DNA of 64,000 nt from Branchiostoma floridae (GCF_000003815.2 NC_049979.1:5834884-5898883); one strand, 5' to 3'. Counted from the first letter of the stretch, positions 52,561 through 64,000 are shown. Made by a program: numbers and translations. Notes: a model not told the origin generated them from the sequence alone.

Positions 52561-55500
52561 TAACACTAATGCTGTCGAGGACGTCTCGTTAGAGCACAGG
52601 GACTGGTTGGCCAGCTGTTGTTCTGTTGTGTGACTGCTTCCAGGCATACGGTAAATTGCTTTTGTCGCTATCTGCGAAGCCATAACCCGCTCTCACTAAA
52701 GGTCCCTTCACATGCCAGAAATCGCAATTGTCTTTCAAGTTGTAGAGGCTTCGTACAATTCAATGTCGATTTTTTTAAACAAACCTCAAAAGTGAGGTTT
52801 GCAACTGATCTCCAACCAGATATTAGGACATATGGTCCCAAAGAGGAGGCATTCCGTTAAAACAAATGCCATGCTATCGGAGTATAAATGTTGTAAAAAC
52901 AAGTTGAAAAACAGAAGGTGAGGGCAGGCGGATCCTTAGATTCGCTTGGAAATTACCTTCCAATCCGCAATCAGCCACAAAAAGATTTGCCAACAATATT
53001 TGATCCATCCGTAAAGAGAAGGAAAATATTACTCATTGAAGGGACTACAGGATTGATAAATAAATAGATAAATTGTTTGTTAATTAAAGGCGACCTCAGC
53101 AATATTACTGTGTTAAAGGTGGAAATATTCTGGATGAGGCAATCCTTATTGAATTAATATCTACTGCACTATATTCCCATATTTACATCATTTTTTCATA
53201 CTTGGAGCGGTTGAAAACGGCGTGCTAGAATGTCCTAAATAGTGTAAGCCACACACAAAAATTAGACTTCATGGCATCCTCGCGTAATACATTTATGATA
53301 ATGAGCCTCTCATGACATGGCGCCACCTCTTGCACGCGGACGAGTTAAGACTGAATATTCCTCACAAAACAGAGATCACCGGTGACAGGTTTCGGTGCGC
53401 AGCGAGCATCGGCCGTCTTCTAAAAATCACCGACGATCACTAAAAATCACGCGCTGATCGAGAAACACCGGACGTATTACTGCCAAAAATGTCATTTAGA
53501 GCTCGCAGAGTTGTCGTCCGATCGATTTTCGCGCAATGTGACAGGGGTAGAAAGGACAAGAATTACGCTTGATCTTAAAACCAGGCACCTAAAGTGTAAA
53601 ACATTTGGGATGGCCTAATCGAACACAAAGTAGTCTAGACTTACCGTAAACCGCTTGGGCTGTATGACCTAAGTCCCTCCTCTGACAGCTAACCGGCCGG
53701 TGTCACACAAAGTAAGTGCGCCCAGCAAATAATTGCCCGAACACTGTTTGGGAGTTTCCAGTATACCTGAGTGTATTCTGGAAATTCTCATTGCATTCCA
53801 GATATTTGTGTCTGTTCTTTTGGCTGGCGCGAAAGTTTTTGACATGTTCAAAACTTTCGAGGTGCATTTCAAGTGGAGAAATGATCAACAACAAGCAATG
53901 CTTACATTTCTTTTTAAAATCGTACTTTCTGGGCAACTTAGCAACCCAGGTTCAGTACAACAGAATAAACTCTATAACGTGCAACATAAATGTAACGTTA
54001 TTCCCACCTGCGTGAAAGACGAACGATGAATCTTCCGATGCTGATCCGTCTAAGCCCTTCCTGAAATTACCTCTAAAAAGTTGTGCAACACGAACAAGTT
54101 GTACAACACGAACAGGTTAGACAACTTTTTAGGGTTTCTTGTAAATGGGCGTGTCAATAGACAACAACTAACGTAGACAACACATTTAGGGGTAAGAAAT
54201 TACACGTATTGTTCCTGCACTTGGCAAAAAATATGAGAAACTAGAGTTCCACGACCCCATACCTTCGCCATACCATAAAACTTTATTTTTATTAGCTATG
54301 AATACGAGGGCATTAATCAAGAAATTGCATAATTAAATTGTTTAATAGTAATGACCAAAATTTCCAATATTCATATCCAGAGGTTTCTAACTTGTAAAAC
54401 TGTTAACGGTCGAGAGAAGTACTAAGAGCTTGTTAAAATCGAGCTTCGCTCTACAATAAGCAAAGTTAGAATTAGTGCTAGCGCTCATCCCCTGGAAGCA
54501 GAGAGAGGACAATATCAGAGATTATCAGTGTGTGACCTACAGCGGCAGAGGACAGAGAGAGATGGGCACGGATCACTGCTACCGGACGTCGTGGAGCCCC
54601 TGCGACCACTGAGGTTACGGGCCGTGAGTGAGTGAGTGAGTGAGTGACCTACCCCATGGTCAATATTTCACGTCTATAACGATTGAAGACGAAACATAAT
54701 TTTTTTCTGATTATTCATTTAACCACAACGAAATAACCGAATTGGTAACGTTAAAAGAAGTCACCTCTACTAGTTACCACTGACAATCAACGAACCAATA
54801 AACGCCTAAGGCAAAGGAAACCCATCTGTTAGAAAAATGAAGAGGGTGTACATCTATGTTACATGGTGTGGCTCCTCTTCTGAACAGCGATGCGAGAGGT
54901 TGGCAAAGATTCCATGGGCTCATTTTACTGTTTCACACGATGGATCTTTGCTGTAGCTCAATTCTTCCGTACAGGCATGGTTGATCATGGTTAAACCCCA
55001 GTTAGCATGTCCTGTGAAGCCACTATAATTAGCCTATATTGGTGTACCGTATAAGCCCAAGGAAAGGATATGGGAATGATTAGAGCGATTGTCCATTGTA
55101 CTTGTGGCACATTATCTTGGATATTGAAGAATTCTTCTTCACAACCAGTGATTTGTTACCCGCGAACGTTTCCACACCTGTCAGACATCTTTCTCAGACA
55201 GCTTCTGAAGCTGACAGGCATCGAAATGTAAGAAGGTAAGAATCATTACTTGTGAAGAAGAATTCCCCAAAGTACTATACTATACCAACCTGATGACATT
55301 ATTTTCCGAAGAACATCATCTTGTTTTGTACGGTTACAAGACCGCCTCACAGTCATAAACTATGTGTGCGCTATCACCACACATAAGCATAAAAAGTAAA
55401 CTTAGTTTCATTGTCTAGTTTTTATTCATTTCTCCATGTTGTAACAAAATTATTCAATCAAGAATAAAAGAATAGAAATTGCTGAAATGGGATTCAAAAT

Positions 55501-56051
55501 GTCCAAAGCAATATTTTCTACACATGACAGGCACATATGCATATTCTGCAGTATTTCAAGTTAGAGGGACAAAACTACCACTGAAGATGTCCTATACTAT
55601 AGCATAATACAATGGGGACAGACTAGCGTCGTTTTGGTGCAATGACCCCGGATGACCCCGGGAAATCCAAAATGGTCGCCATAACTGGAATGGGGCATAT
55701 TATCATCTAACTAAAAACCGTAAGGTATATGTTGCATGAGATTGGATATCATTTCCTTGAACCGCCTCACATCGGATACAATCTTAAATTCACTCGGTAA
55801 TGCATCCTACAGCTTTACAGATCTGTAGGTAGAAATCTTCTTTCCACTGTTCTTAGGATTCGATTGAATTGTCATGCATTGACTGCCTGGTGGAGTATCT
55901 ATGAGACGTATGAGACAATTATGAGCCACTTAATTATGAGACAAAACCTTCCATTTCTAATAAAAAAATTCCTTCACTTAACCAGTTTTCAGTATTTCCA
56001 TATTCCGAATCAGACGAGTGAAGAGCTAATAAGTACACAGGCTACCTGGAA
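52561..56051. other. Intergenic DNA
   Basis: No gene recognised. It holds a single arm of MITE family D (53095-53225: GTGGAAATATTCTGGATGAG, TCTACTGCACTATATTCCCA), a GTGAGTGAGTGAG run at 54627-54648 and a foldback at 55180-55225. Confidence 0.5.
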
Positions 56052-56234
56052 TCAAACCCCTGTCTCTTTCCCGATGGAATAACAAACTTCGGGTTTAGGA
56101 TATTTCACGGGTTCCTCGTGGGCACTCTGAGGGGGCTGCCGCCCATCTCTGTCCGCCCCGCCCCTGCAGTAGTGCGCGATGTAGGCGGGGTGCACAAACG
56201 TCATAACGGTCAGCACCAGAACACAGATGTAAGC
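56052..56234 (-). CDS. Candidate terminal exon with a membrane helix
   Basis: A strong acceptor (TTTTGTTTTCCTAG) is followed by 61 codons with stop TGA at 56054-56052. The product begins AYICVLVLTVMTFVHPAYIA, a hydrophobic helix, then HYCRGG and a polar tail. If read in phase 0 it could be spliced to the phase-0 donor at 58264 of the acidic-protein gene, giving a membrane-anchored isoform; otherwise it belongs to a gene not seen here. No homologue recognised. Confidence 0.45.
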   Translation of the reverse strand, partial: AYICVLVLTVMTFVHPAYIAHYCRGGADRDGRQPPQSAHEEPVKYPKPEVCYSIGKETGV

Positions 56235-57844
56235 CTAGGAAAACAAAAGTTTCAAAAGTTTGTCCTTTTTCTAACGCAACATTACCCAAAGATTTGCAGA
56301 ATGCCAATCATTTATGATCATTGTCTGGTGCAGATTGTGGCCCCTTTCATCTTGAGCGAACCGCTATCTGTATTTTGGTTATGTAACGTCATGTTCTATA
56401 TTCTAGTTCAGTCTATGACGAAAGACAGTGGATACTGTCTGAAACGTCTTACCATTTCCAAGTCTACCCAATGGCTATCTGGCGTATCTTACCAGCTGGG
56501 CAACTAACCTTAATCGACGAATGATAAATCGTGAGACAAAAAAGACAACATGTAGCAAGTCGTTTCAGAGGATTTTAATTTACTAATCACTTGGACGACC
56601 GAAAATAGAATAGTGCTGAGCATATAGATCTATCGCTAAATTAGAAGAGATGTTAGTCAACTCTGACCTCCAAGCAGAAGTACGGTTGGCCTGTTTTAAG
56701 CTTTTGTGTAATTTCATTTGTCCTTCTGCCGGTGTAAGTTTTTCTGTAAACCCTGCCAAAAGGTTTTGCAGCACCACCCTACATCTGCTTGGAGATGACA
56801 TGAAGTCAGGAAATTCACTACTGGGGTACAAGTCATCATACCCCCTCCACAGGTTATCAACCATGTTAATAAATACTATACATAAATAACAGCACTCTAC
56901 AGCTGACCGCCTTCCTGTGGCGTCGCGAAATTGTCCTCGCTATTGCACGTGTGCTTTGCTTAACCACTAACATTGCCACATCGGGAATCGTACATACTAC
57001 TGAAACATCATAATAGCATAATGTACCGTATATACATCTTTTGTTTATACAATGTTGGTAGGAACTATTCTACAGGGCAATAGTGGCCATTGCAAGGAGA
57101 GAGGAGAGTAGGTATGGTTTCTGGGGTGAATAGCTCAGTATTATGCTAGAGAGATGGTTCTTAGAGGATTTGAAACCTCGACTGAATAATTACGACAAGG
57201 AACATATATACTGGTGATTAACACAACGCAACACTAGACCAGCCATTTCCACCCACACTTCAGTCCAAAACATCACTACGAGACAGTCTGATTCCCCACC
57301 CGCGGTGGTAGCACGTCCTGTTACAAAAGTAGAAATTCTCACAGTTTACTTTACAAACCATTTATTAAGCTCCATCACCAACTGCGAACACAGCCAATAC
57401 TTAGCGTGACAAACACAGACTTGGGGGAATGTAGGGATGAATAAACTACCAAGCTGACAGACTAAACAATGACAAAGGTCCTTGAAACTGATGAACTTTT
57501 TACAGATGGTTATGTTTTTACTTGTTCCTTCTCGATTGTGTTCATTTACTTGGTAATGTAGATGAGGCTATCACAAGCTGAGGAAATGGAGAATATTGAA
57601 TTGAATTTTTTTATAATACAAGAGGTGTAATTTGAGAGGGTGTAGGCGGGAGATGCTGCGGGTTTGGGTAGAACGTTATTCCAAGTACATCCTGTACGGC
57701 CACTGCAGATGTCTGTTCACCAGTACCGGCACCTTCCAACATTCCCAACCGTTACTGCTGAGTGTTAACATGTCTGCTGCGCCAACAGAGTTGCCGGCAT
57801 GCCCTCCCCACCAGCGGCCGTGGATGTCACGTGACGTGAGTGGA

Positions 57845-57943
57845 CTACTTCCGCCGCTCCTGGCCGCGGCGCTGGGGCCCATGCGCGACGTGGTTCAGTT
57901 CGTCCTGCAGCTCCTGCTGAGCCACCAGCGCGTTCAGCTGGGC
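57845..57943 (-). CDS. Acidic-protein gene exon: C-terminus and stop
   Basis: Codes AQLNALVAQQELQDELNHVA, then HGPQRRGQERRK and TAG. Acceptor CCCTCCCCAG, phase 0. The end is strongly basic after an amphipathic helix. Confidence 0.8.
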   Translation of the reverse strand, partial: AQLNALVAQQELQDELNHVAHGPQRRGQERRK

Positions 57944-60900
57944 CTGGGGAGGGGGGCGGCAAAATCAGGGACGTGTTCAGTGAGGTCTGTACGTTGGCAA
58001 CATTTGATATAGGGTACATCGATGGAGGTAAGACGTACAGGTAATGACATGCTCAATACAAAAGCTATTCAAGCATTCGGATTAGTGTTGAACATGGTTA
58101 AACGTCCGGCGGAGAGAAGGAGGAGAAGGATTGGGCAAATGATAAAAGAAGAAAGGGCCGTTTCCAACACTTATCTAGTTGCTTGAGTAATTACTGATCA
58201 TAATACTGTAGCCAGAGATGCAAAGTATGAATATGTAAGTCAGGAGGAGATTTGCAAACTTACCACAGTGTCGTCCTTGTTGCCACCGCTGCCGTCAGCT
58301 GGTACCTCGCCGCTTTCCTTGCTCTCGACGCTGTCACTTTTCTTTTCTTCCTCTTCTTCGTCCTCCTCTCCCCCTCTCCGCTGGACGGTGTTGGTGTCTC
58401 CGCCGCTCACTTTCTGGTCGCCGCTGGCCTCGTCGCTCTGACTGGTTCCCTCCGCTGACTCGTAGTCAGGCGCGCCGTTGCCGCGCTCCTCCTCCTCCTC
58501 CTCTGCAGACTCCTCCGCCCGCCGTTCCTCCACATCCTCCATGTCTCCTCTCCGCTCTTCATCTCCCGCTTCTTCGTCATCATCATCATCTGCCTCATCA
58601 CTATCTTCTTCCTCGTCTCTCTTCTCCCCCTCATCTTCTTCTCCATCATCATCTCTCTTGTCATCATCGTCGTCGTCGTCCTCCTCCTCTTCCCTCTTCT
58701 CATCTTCATCCTCATCTTCTCCATCATCATCTCTCTTGTCATCATCATCATCATCGTCCTCCTCCTCTTCCCTCTTCTCATCTTCATCCTCATCTTCTAC
58801 ATCGTCTCTTTTCTCTCCCTCATCTTCTTCTCCATCATCATCCCTCTTATCATCATCCTCATTGTCTTCATCCCCCTCATCTTCGTCTCCATCTTCAGCT
58901 CTCTTATCATCATCATCATCATCATCTTCTTCAACCTCCTCCCTCTTCTCCCCCTCATCTTCTTCTCCATCATCATCTCTTAGTTTCATCTCTTCTGATT
59001 CCTTCTCTTCATCTTCTTCCTGTGATTCCTCCTCGCTTCTCGTCTCCTCCTCTTCTCCATCCTCCTCGTCACCTCGTTCATCCTCTTCGTCATCATCTTC
59101 ATCATCTTCATCCTCTTCGTCATCATCGTCATCATCATCATCATCGTCGTCGTCTGCTCCATCGTCTCGACGGTCGTCTTCTTCATCACTTGCTTCCTCG
59201 TCATCCTTCTTCTCTTCTTCCTCCGAGTCATCTTCATCTTCATCTGACCTCGTCTCCTCATCTCCATTGCCACCTGTTTGAAATAACATATTGCATCAAC
59301 AAGCAGAAATACGTGCAGAAAATTAGAGGTGAGCTACATTTGCTTGTGTTGGAGTATCAAACTTCATGACGCAATGACAGAATGACCTTCTTCTGCCTCG
59401 TCGTCTTTGTCTGACTTGGCGTAGATTTGGAACCCCTGTCTGGTTTGCTCGGGGGCCTCGTCTAGATCGTCGTTCCCTGCGACAAACTCATCCTCTGCGC
59501 TGTCTGTAAAACACGTGGTTTGGAGAGGTCATGGTAAATAATTAGGGCGCCGTCCGGTTCAGGGCGGGTTAAGGCCCTGTCCGGGTTAGGGCCCTTTCCG
59601 GGTTAGGGCCCTGTCCGGTTTAGGACGGATTATTGCCCTGTCCGGGTTAGGGTCCTGTCCAGATTAGGACACTATCCGGCTAATGGCCCTGTCCGGGTTA
59701 GGGTCCTGTCCGGTTAGGGTCCTGCCCGGGTTAGAGCCCTATCCGGCTTAGGACCCTGTCCGGGTTAGGGCCCTGCCATCAAAACATCAAACTATCAATG
59801 AATCGCAATGCAGAATTCATAAGAAAATGTTTGTAGTTCTGTCATGCAATTTGAGCATGAACTAAGATTGTGCAAACTAAAGCCCGACACAACAAGACAG
59901 TTTAGACTGGAGCCTCCCACCTCTGTCCTCCACATCTTCCTCCTCCTCCGACCTGAGGTCCACCTGTCCATCATCCCTGGCACTGGCAGACAGCTCTGCA
60001 GAACGGCACCAAAACAACAACAGTAACAACAGCAGGAGGATGTAGAGCTAGTAAAGGAAAGTGATCTCAATCCAGTTTCTAGCTCACTGAAGAGCTAGTC
60101 TTCCACTGGTTGTGACTGAGAGGACAGACGCTATGTACAGTATTAACAGGTTAATTGTACGGGGAAATTCCACTAGCTCTTTTTGACAAACCTAATGAAC
60201 AGTGGACCACGGCTTAACATCCCGTCCTAAGGACTGCGACGGTAGCATACATGTCGGGTGAGCGACACAGTCGGAATCGAACTCACGGCTTCTAGTTCCA
60301 GAGTCAGGGCCGCTAACCACTGGACTACGCACGCTACCGTGAGCTAGTAAAACCTGCCACGTCACAGCTGTTTCACTAGAGAAAATCTTTGTGATTGGTT
60401 CACATTGCACTGCAGCATAGGTGTCGCTGCTTACTTTGCGTTGATGCTACAGTCCGATGTGCCCAGTCAGAATTTCCCCGAGGAATGTGACAGACGGTCA
60501 CAGAATAGTCGACTGAATAAAACACTTGAATCACGTTACGCAATGTGCACGTGGTCATGTTTGTGTTCAGGGTCCATGTGTGGGGCCTTGATGGGGACAT
60601 ACATGACATGACCTAGTTCCAAATGAATGTCTGATCGTAAGACCTCGGAGGCAGCGAAAACAGAAAGAGATGCCCATTTAAGGCATGGAAAAGATGTAGT
60701 GTAAGTAGTACGTTTTCATCGAAAGTTTTCACTATGCTTTTTTTTGGCCAGAGATTTGACGTTGTAATGTTGTGAGGAAGTTTTAATGAGAGGACACAAC
60801 ACACCCAGCCAGGCAGAGAACATGTGTAGGGCTCGGTGAGTAGAGAAGGGCGGGAGTTAGCGGAGACATGCGGTTTATTGGTATTGTCGTAACTCGTTAG

Positions 60901-62670
60901 TGATTTTGTAAAGCGAGGTTGTATCAACGATATAAAATGATCGTACCTTTGCAAGTACATACATCTTGACAAGTTATGGTCCTTGCATATCCACAAAAGT
61001 CTTGCAGAACAAATCAAACAAGAAAATATCATACAACACATGGTCTAGGGATGGACGAGTTTTCGTGAGCAAAACAGTAATGCCAGCCACTAAACAAAAC
61101 TTCGTGCAGTACAGGGTCGACGGGAGGAGGGTGTCTCATGAGCCAAAGAGTCATGCAAGTAAGACGTCTAACCAAAATAGGATAACACTATACGTGGTTG
61201 GGGGAGGGGCCTAGGGGTGTGCTCGATAAAGGGTGTGCTTGGTAAGAGGTGTGCTTGGTTAGGGGTGTGCTTGGTTAGGAGTGTACTGCTTAAAGGGTGT
61301 GGTTAAGGTTTGCCCCAGAATGCTGGCTGCCTGTCGCGTGCGTGCCCTCACCTGGCCGGCCCATGTTCTGCAGGAGGGTCTGCAGCACCTGATGGTCCCG
61401 CTCCACCTGCCGCAGCATCGTCTGGATGGTCCCCATCACTTCCAGCTGACTCTTACCTACCAACGAACCAGCATGCACGTTACACGTAGGCAACATGCGC
61501 GTTACACGTGCGGTTAGAACTAAAGTCATGCACGTTACACATGCGGTCACAAGTAAAGCCATGCACGTTACACGTGCGGTTAGAACTTAATTAAGTCATG
61601 CACGTTACACGTGCGGTTAGAACTAAAGTCATGCATGTTACACGCGTGGTCACAACTTAAGTACCCTTGCATAAAGGCCAATGCCGTGTTCAAAGTTAGT
61701 GGAGGTCGTTAATGAGAGGTTCCCATGTTCTAAAACGCCATTGATATTCACGACTTCTCTATTTCAGATCTGATGTTAGCAGAGTCCACTCCTGCATGTG
61801 TCTCAGCAGCTCCCTGACCTCACCTTTCTTGGCCTGTTCCACGGCCTTGAGCACCTCGTTGGCATCTGGGATCAGGTCCTCCTCCACGGCACCTAGCGAC
61901 TTCAGCTGGCTCAGCAGCTTCTCCTTCTTCATTAGGTCAAAGATGCGGCCATCTGAAACGCAAACAGAAAGAAAAACAGGAATATTAGAAAAAGATGGTG
62001 ATATACGGATCACAGTTTCTCAAACAACTTGGTATTATTTTGGAAACGGTCAGGCGCTTAAGGTAGACTATCTTTCGCCAGGGACACCGAGCAAGACCTG
62101 TTGATCAGCAGGCTTTAAGCGCAAGCTTTGAATGCAAGTGAAGCGATGACAAGTTTTAGATGGTCCAATAAGAAATTAAAAAAAAGATAGATGGACCGAT
62201 GGTACAAAAGAAGGCGTTCCTTAAAGCACTGGACGAAAACGGCCTGCGATGGACCCGGCAATCTCTCCGTCCTCATCAGGAATAAGGTGCTGCCGTCTGG
62301 ATCGTGTGTCATTTATAAAGCAAATTTCGTTATTGTCAGGAACGTTTTCTAAATCAACATTGCCTGAAGCTTTCTGGGTCACAAATAGCAGACCTGCACA
62401 GGAAGGGTGTGTAAATGAAAGTGTAGACAAGGGACTATTCATGATGATCAACTCATTTCCATTCCATTCTTTCCGGAAACTGAAGTCTGCTGTCAATGAA
62501 GGACAGGAAATCGCATCCAACAGTGCAGCAGTGAGCTGATTCTTCTTTTTCTAATCTTAAGTACGGAGGAAGCTCTTACCTTTAGAGATGATCTTCTCAC
62601 ACTCCGGGTCGGCAGGTGTGGTGACCTTCCTCAGGTGAGAGGTCACCAGCTCCACGATACAGGCGGTCAC
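57845..62670 (-). CDS. Unidentified helical, Asp/Glu-rich protein, 5' end outside the window
   Basis: Seven exons join in frame (1626 nt, 541 residues plus stop at 57847-57845). The N-terminal visible part is helical (CIVELVTSHLRKVTTPADPE, FDLMKKEKLLSQLKSLGAVE, TIQTMLRQVERDHQVLQTLL) and looks like a coiled-coil or armadillo-type region. Then follow an acidic linker, a 336-codon exon made almost only of Asp, Glu, Lys, Arg and Ser with internal repeats, and a short C-terminal amphipathic helix (AQLNALVAQQELQDELNHVA) with a basic end. I do not recognise the family. A scaffold or chaperone-like acidic protein is possible, but no function is claimed. Confidence 0.8.
58264..59273 (-). CDS. Acidic-protein gene exon: long Asp/Glu-rich tract
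   Basis: A 1010-nt exon (336 codons) of almost pure acidic and basic residues with several repeats of a unit like KRDDDGEEDEGEKR. Acceptor AAACAG and donor GTAAGTTTG are good and flanking phases agree, so it is a real exon despite its low complexity. The Ser-rich plus-strand frame is its shadow. Confidence 0.85.
59387..59503 (-). CDS. Acidic-protein gene exon: acidic linker 2
   Basis: Codes DSAEDEFVAGNDDLDEAPEQ, TRQGFQIYAKSDKDDEAEE. Acceptor TTTTACAG; donor GTCATTCTG is weak but the phase is right. Confidence 0.75.
59537..59775. repeat. Minisatellite GGGTTAGGGCCCTGTCCGG
   Basis: About twelve units of 18-20 bp (GGGTTAGGGCCCTGTCC). It carries GGGTTAGGG but with a constant CCCTGTCC spacer, so it is an intronic minisatellite, not telomere. 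Confidence 0.92.
59921..59995 (-). CDS. Acidic-protein gene exon: acidic linker 1
   Basis: Codes LSASARDDGQVDLRSEEEED and VEDR. Acceptor TCTGCAG, donor GTGGGAGGC, phase 1; phases fit both neighbours. Confidence 0.78.
60192..60345 (-). mobile_element. tRNA-derived SINE-like element, copy 1
   Basis: On the minus strand TAGTCCAGTGGTTAGCGG resembles an A box and GAGTTCGATTCCGAC a B box of an RNA polymerase III promoter, 40-50 bp apart, followed by a tail with GTCGCTCACCCGACATG. No cloverleaf can be completed, so this is a SINE-like relic, not a tRNA gene. Confidence 0.7.
61205..61310. repeat. 18-bp minisatellite GGGTGTGCTTGGTTAGG
   Basis: Five to six units of 17-18 bp next to the coiled-coil exon of the acidic-protein gene. 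Confidence 0.9.
61352..61456 (-). CDS. Acidic-protein gene exon: coiled coil
   Basis: Codes GKSQLEVMGTIQTMLRQVER and DHQVLQTLLQNMGRP, with heptad-like hydrophobic spacing. Donor GTGAGGGCA, phase 1. Confidence 0.85.
61480..61655. repeat. 33-bp minisatellite CATGCACGTTACACGTGCGG
   Basis: Five units of ACGTTACACGTGCGGTTAGA type; each has a CACGTG E-box palindrome or variant. Confidence 0.92.
61824..61952 (-). CDS. Acidic-protein gene exon: helical segment
   Basis: Codes GRIFDLMKKEKLLSQLKSLG and on to ANEVLKAVEQAKK, an all-helical stretch. Acceptor GTTTCAG, donor GTGAGGTCA, phase 1. Confidence 0.85.
62580..62670 (-). CDS. Acidic-protein gene, first visible exon
   Basis: Codes VTACIVELVTSHLRKVTTPA and DPECEKIISK. 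Acceptor TCCTCCAG implies further exons upstream, which I do not find up to 64000. Donor GTAAGAGCT, phase 1. Confidence 0.82.
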
Positions 62671-64000
62671 CTGGAGGAACAGAACACAGCTTCGTCGGTA
62701 ACTTTACTGGAGAGCCATTCTTCCGATTGTCGTGGCAGAGCAGACATACGGTATTTATATATTCATTGTGCCCAGTGGACTACGACTTAACGTCCCGTCC
62801 TAATACCCCATGTCACATTTGGCGAAAATCGATCGGACGGCGATTCTGCGGCAGTCGCCCGAGGCTCGCTTATGATAACTTTATTGCACAACAATTGTAC
62901 AATGTACAAAGTATGGCTTACATGTGGCAGGGACGGTTTTCAGGTGACAAATACGCGCAACCTTACATATGGCCGATCTTCCATCGATACGCCCGAAGAT
63001 CGTGGATAATGTGACAGGGGTATTAGGACTTCAACTCTTAACAGCAGTGTGCATGTCGGGTGAGCGACAGCCTGGATCTGAACAACCCGGTATGTTCCAG
63101 AGGCAGAGTCAGTAACCACTGGACTACTTGTGCTATAGCTAGCAGCCAACACACACCTCTTGGCTCTCTTGGTCTGAAAATGCAGTAACCAGCGCACAGC
63201 ACAGGGTACAACACACAGTACCTTTCAGTGTCCCGAGAAACATTCATCAAGTGACACTGAAACAGGCGACACATAACAGCAACAAAATCAGCACCAAAGA
63301 CGGCACCACACTGGGCAGTCTAGATGTGGGCAGGCACTGGGAAATAGAAAAGCCCGTCTACATGGATGAAACCAGCCCCCCTTATGAAATTGTTGGTTAG
63401 CTAACTTCACGTTATACATGCAATTAGACAGAAGCGCCGTCAGGGGGCGCTGCTCTACTACGACGGAGTACTGCCGGTACGTTAAGTAACGCAGGTGAGG
63501 ACAGAAGGCTGAACCCCTTCTTCTGCACTGAGATGCAGAATGTGGCATGAGAGACCTTCTTATTTCCCAGCCGTTGATGTGTCCATTTTGCCTAGAATCG
63601 TTCCCGGCGACATGCCTGACATGACTAGATCATGAGCTACAGAGCAGTCTGTGTGTTCCTTTGCAATTAGGCTTCGAGCATGTGTTTGCAAAAAAAAATA
63701 AAGATTCACGTTGACACACACACGGGCATTTATCACTGATATGATCAGTATTAACCAAGTTGCATATCTCAGCTGATACGTACGGAACGCAAGGGTATTA
63801 GACCGGAGACATATCTGAGATAATACGCATTGGCGGCTTGCCGCTTTTATATAAAAACTGATGAGTATCAGCCGGGCCATCTGAGCTGATACGTACGTAC
63901 CCCAAGGTCCTTTAGTATCAAATATTGAATATCAGCCTGGTCCCATGTCTGAGCTGATACGTTAGGACTGCCAGGTGCTTGGATATCATATATAATGAGT
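62671..64000. other. Intron or upstream DNA of the acidic-protein gene
   Basis: No exon found. It contains SINE-like fragments (62775-62825 and the copy at 63010) and, at 63740-64000, several spaced copies of GAGCTGATACGTACG / TATCAG motifs, a degenerate repeat of about 80 bp. Confidence 0.5.
63010..63150 (-). mobile_element. tRNA-derived SINE-like element, copy 2
   Basis: Minus strand TAGTCCAGTGGTTACTGACT and the GTCGCTCACCCGACATG tail match copy 1 at 60192-60345; the B box is decayed (GGTTGTTCAGATCC). Confidence 0.65.

Noticed and set aside
54535-54640. Possible exon near GGACGTCGTGGAGCCC with a GTGAGTGAG donor on the plus strand
   Set aside because: The acceptor is weak, the donor is part of a GTGA simple repeat, frames are interrupted on both strands and no partner exons were found.
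56583-56864. 93-codon minus-strand open frame starting MVDNLWRGYDDLYPS
   Set aside because: No splice support and no family match; part of it (CTCCAAGCAG) resembles local foldback elements.
58478-59281. Ser-rich 267-codon plus-strand frame
   Set aside because: Complement of the real Asp/Glu-rich exon, whose splice sites and phases fit the minus strand.
60192-60345. A functional tRNA gene on the minus strand
   Set aside because: A and B box-like sequences are present but acceptor and anticodon stems cannot be formed; better explained as a SINE.

Overview
The window looks like genomic DNA from an invertebrate deuterostome, most probably a lancelet (Branchiostoma). The evidence is a chordate-grade MAP4K3/5 kinase gene with short exons, a membrane-anchored laccase of a kind vertebrates lack, very many small inverted-repeat elements, and introns full of tandem repeats that grew out of exon-intron junctions. 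To my recollection such junction minisatellites were described from the amphioxus Adh gene; I could not check this. The species is an inference.

All recognisable genes lie on the minus strand. (1) From 39750 down past position 1 runs a MAP4K3/5-like Ste20 kinase (germinal centre kinase) gene. I resolved 31 coding exons by splice sites, reading phase and family similarity: N-terminal kinase domain, acidic and proline-rich linker, C-terminal citron homology (CNH) domain. The exon for the catalytic loop is missing, most likely inside the 100-N assembly gap at 29913-30012, and the last roughly 45 residues lie beyond the left edge. (2) From 51226 to 42770 lies a complete nine-exon laccase-type multicopper oxidase gene (2256 coding bases, 751 residues). 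It has a signal peptide, all four copper-ligand motifs and a C-terminal membrane anchor. (3) From beyond 62670 to 57845 lies the 3' part (seven exons, 541 residues) of an unidentified protein with helical or coiled-coil segments and a very long Asp/Glu-rich tract. A further terminal exon at 56052-56234 codes a membrane segment and may be an alternative end of this gene.

The rest is introns and intergenic DNA rich in repeats: foldback or MITE-like elements of at least ten families (several in two or three copies here), two 5'-truncated LINE reverse-transcriptase remnants, two tRNA-derived SINE-like copies, an element with 478-bp terminal direct repeats at 21947-23606, microsatellites and many minisatellites.

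The most striking structural signal is that at least ten exon borders in the kinase and laccase genes have been copied, usually exon edge plus splice site, into the adjoining intron as arrays with roughly 85-120 bp spacing (about 30 bp in one case). The three genes share no evident pathway: the kinase is a cytoplasmic signalling enzyme, the laccase a cell-surface or secretory-pathway oxidase, and the third is of unknown function.
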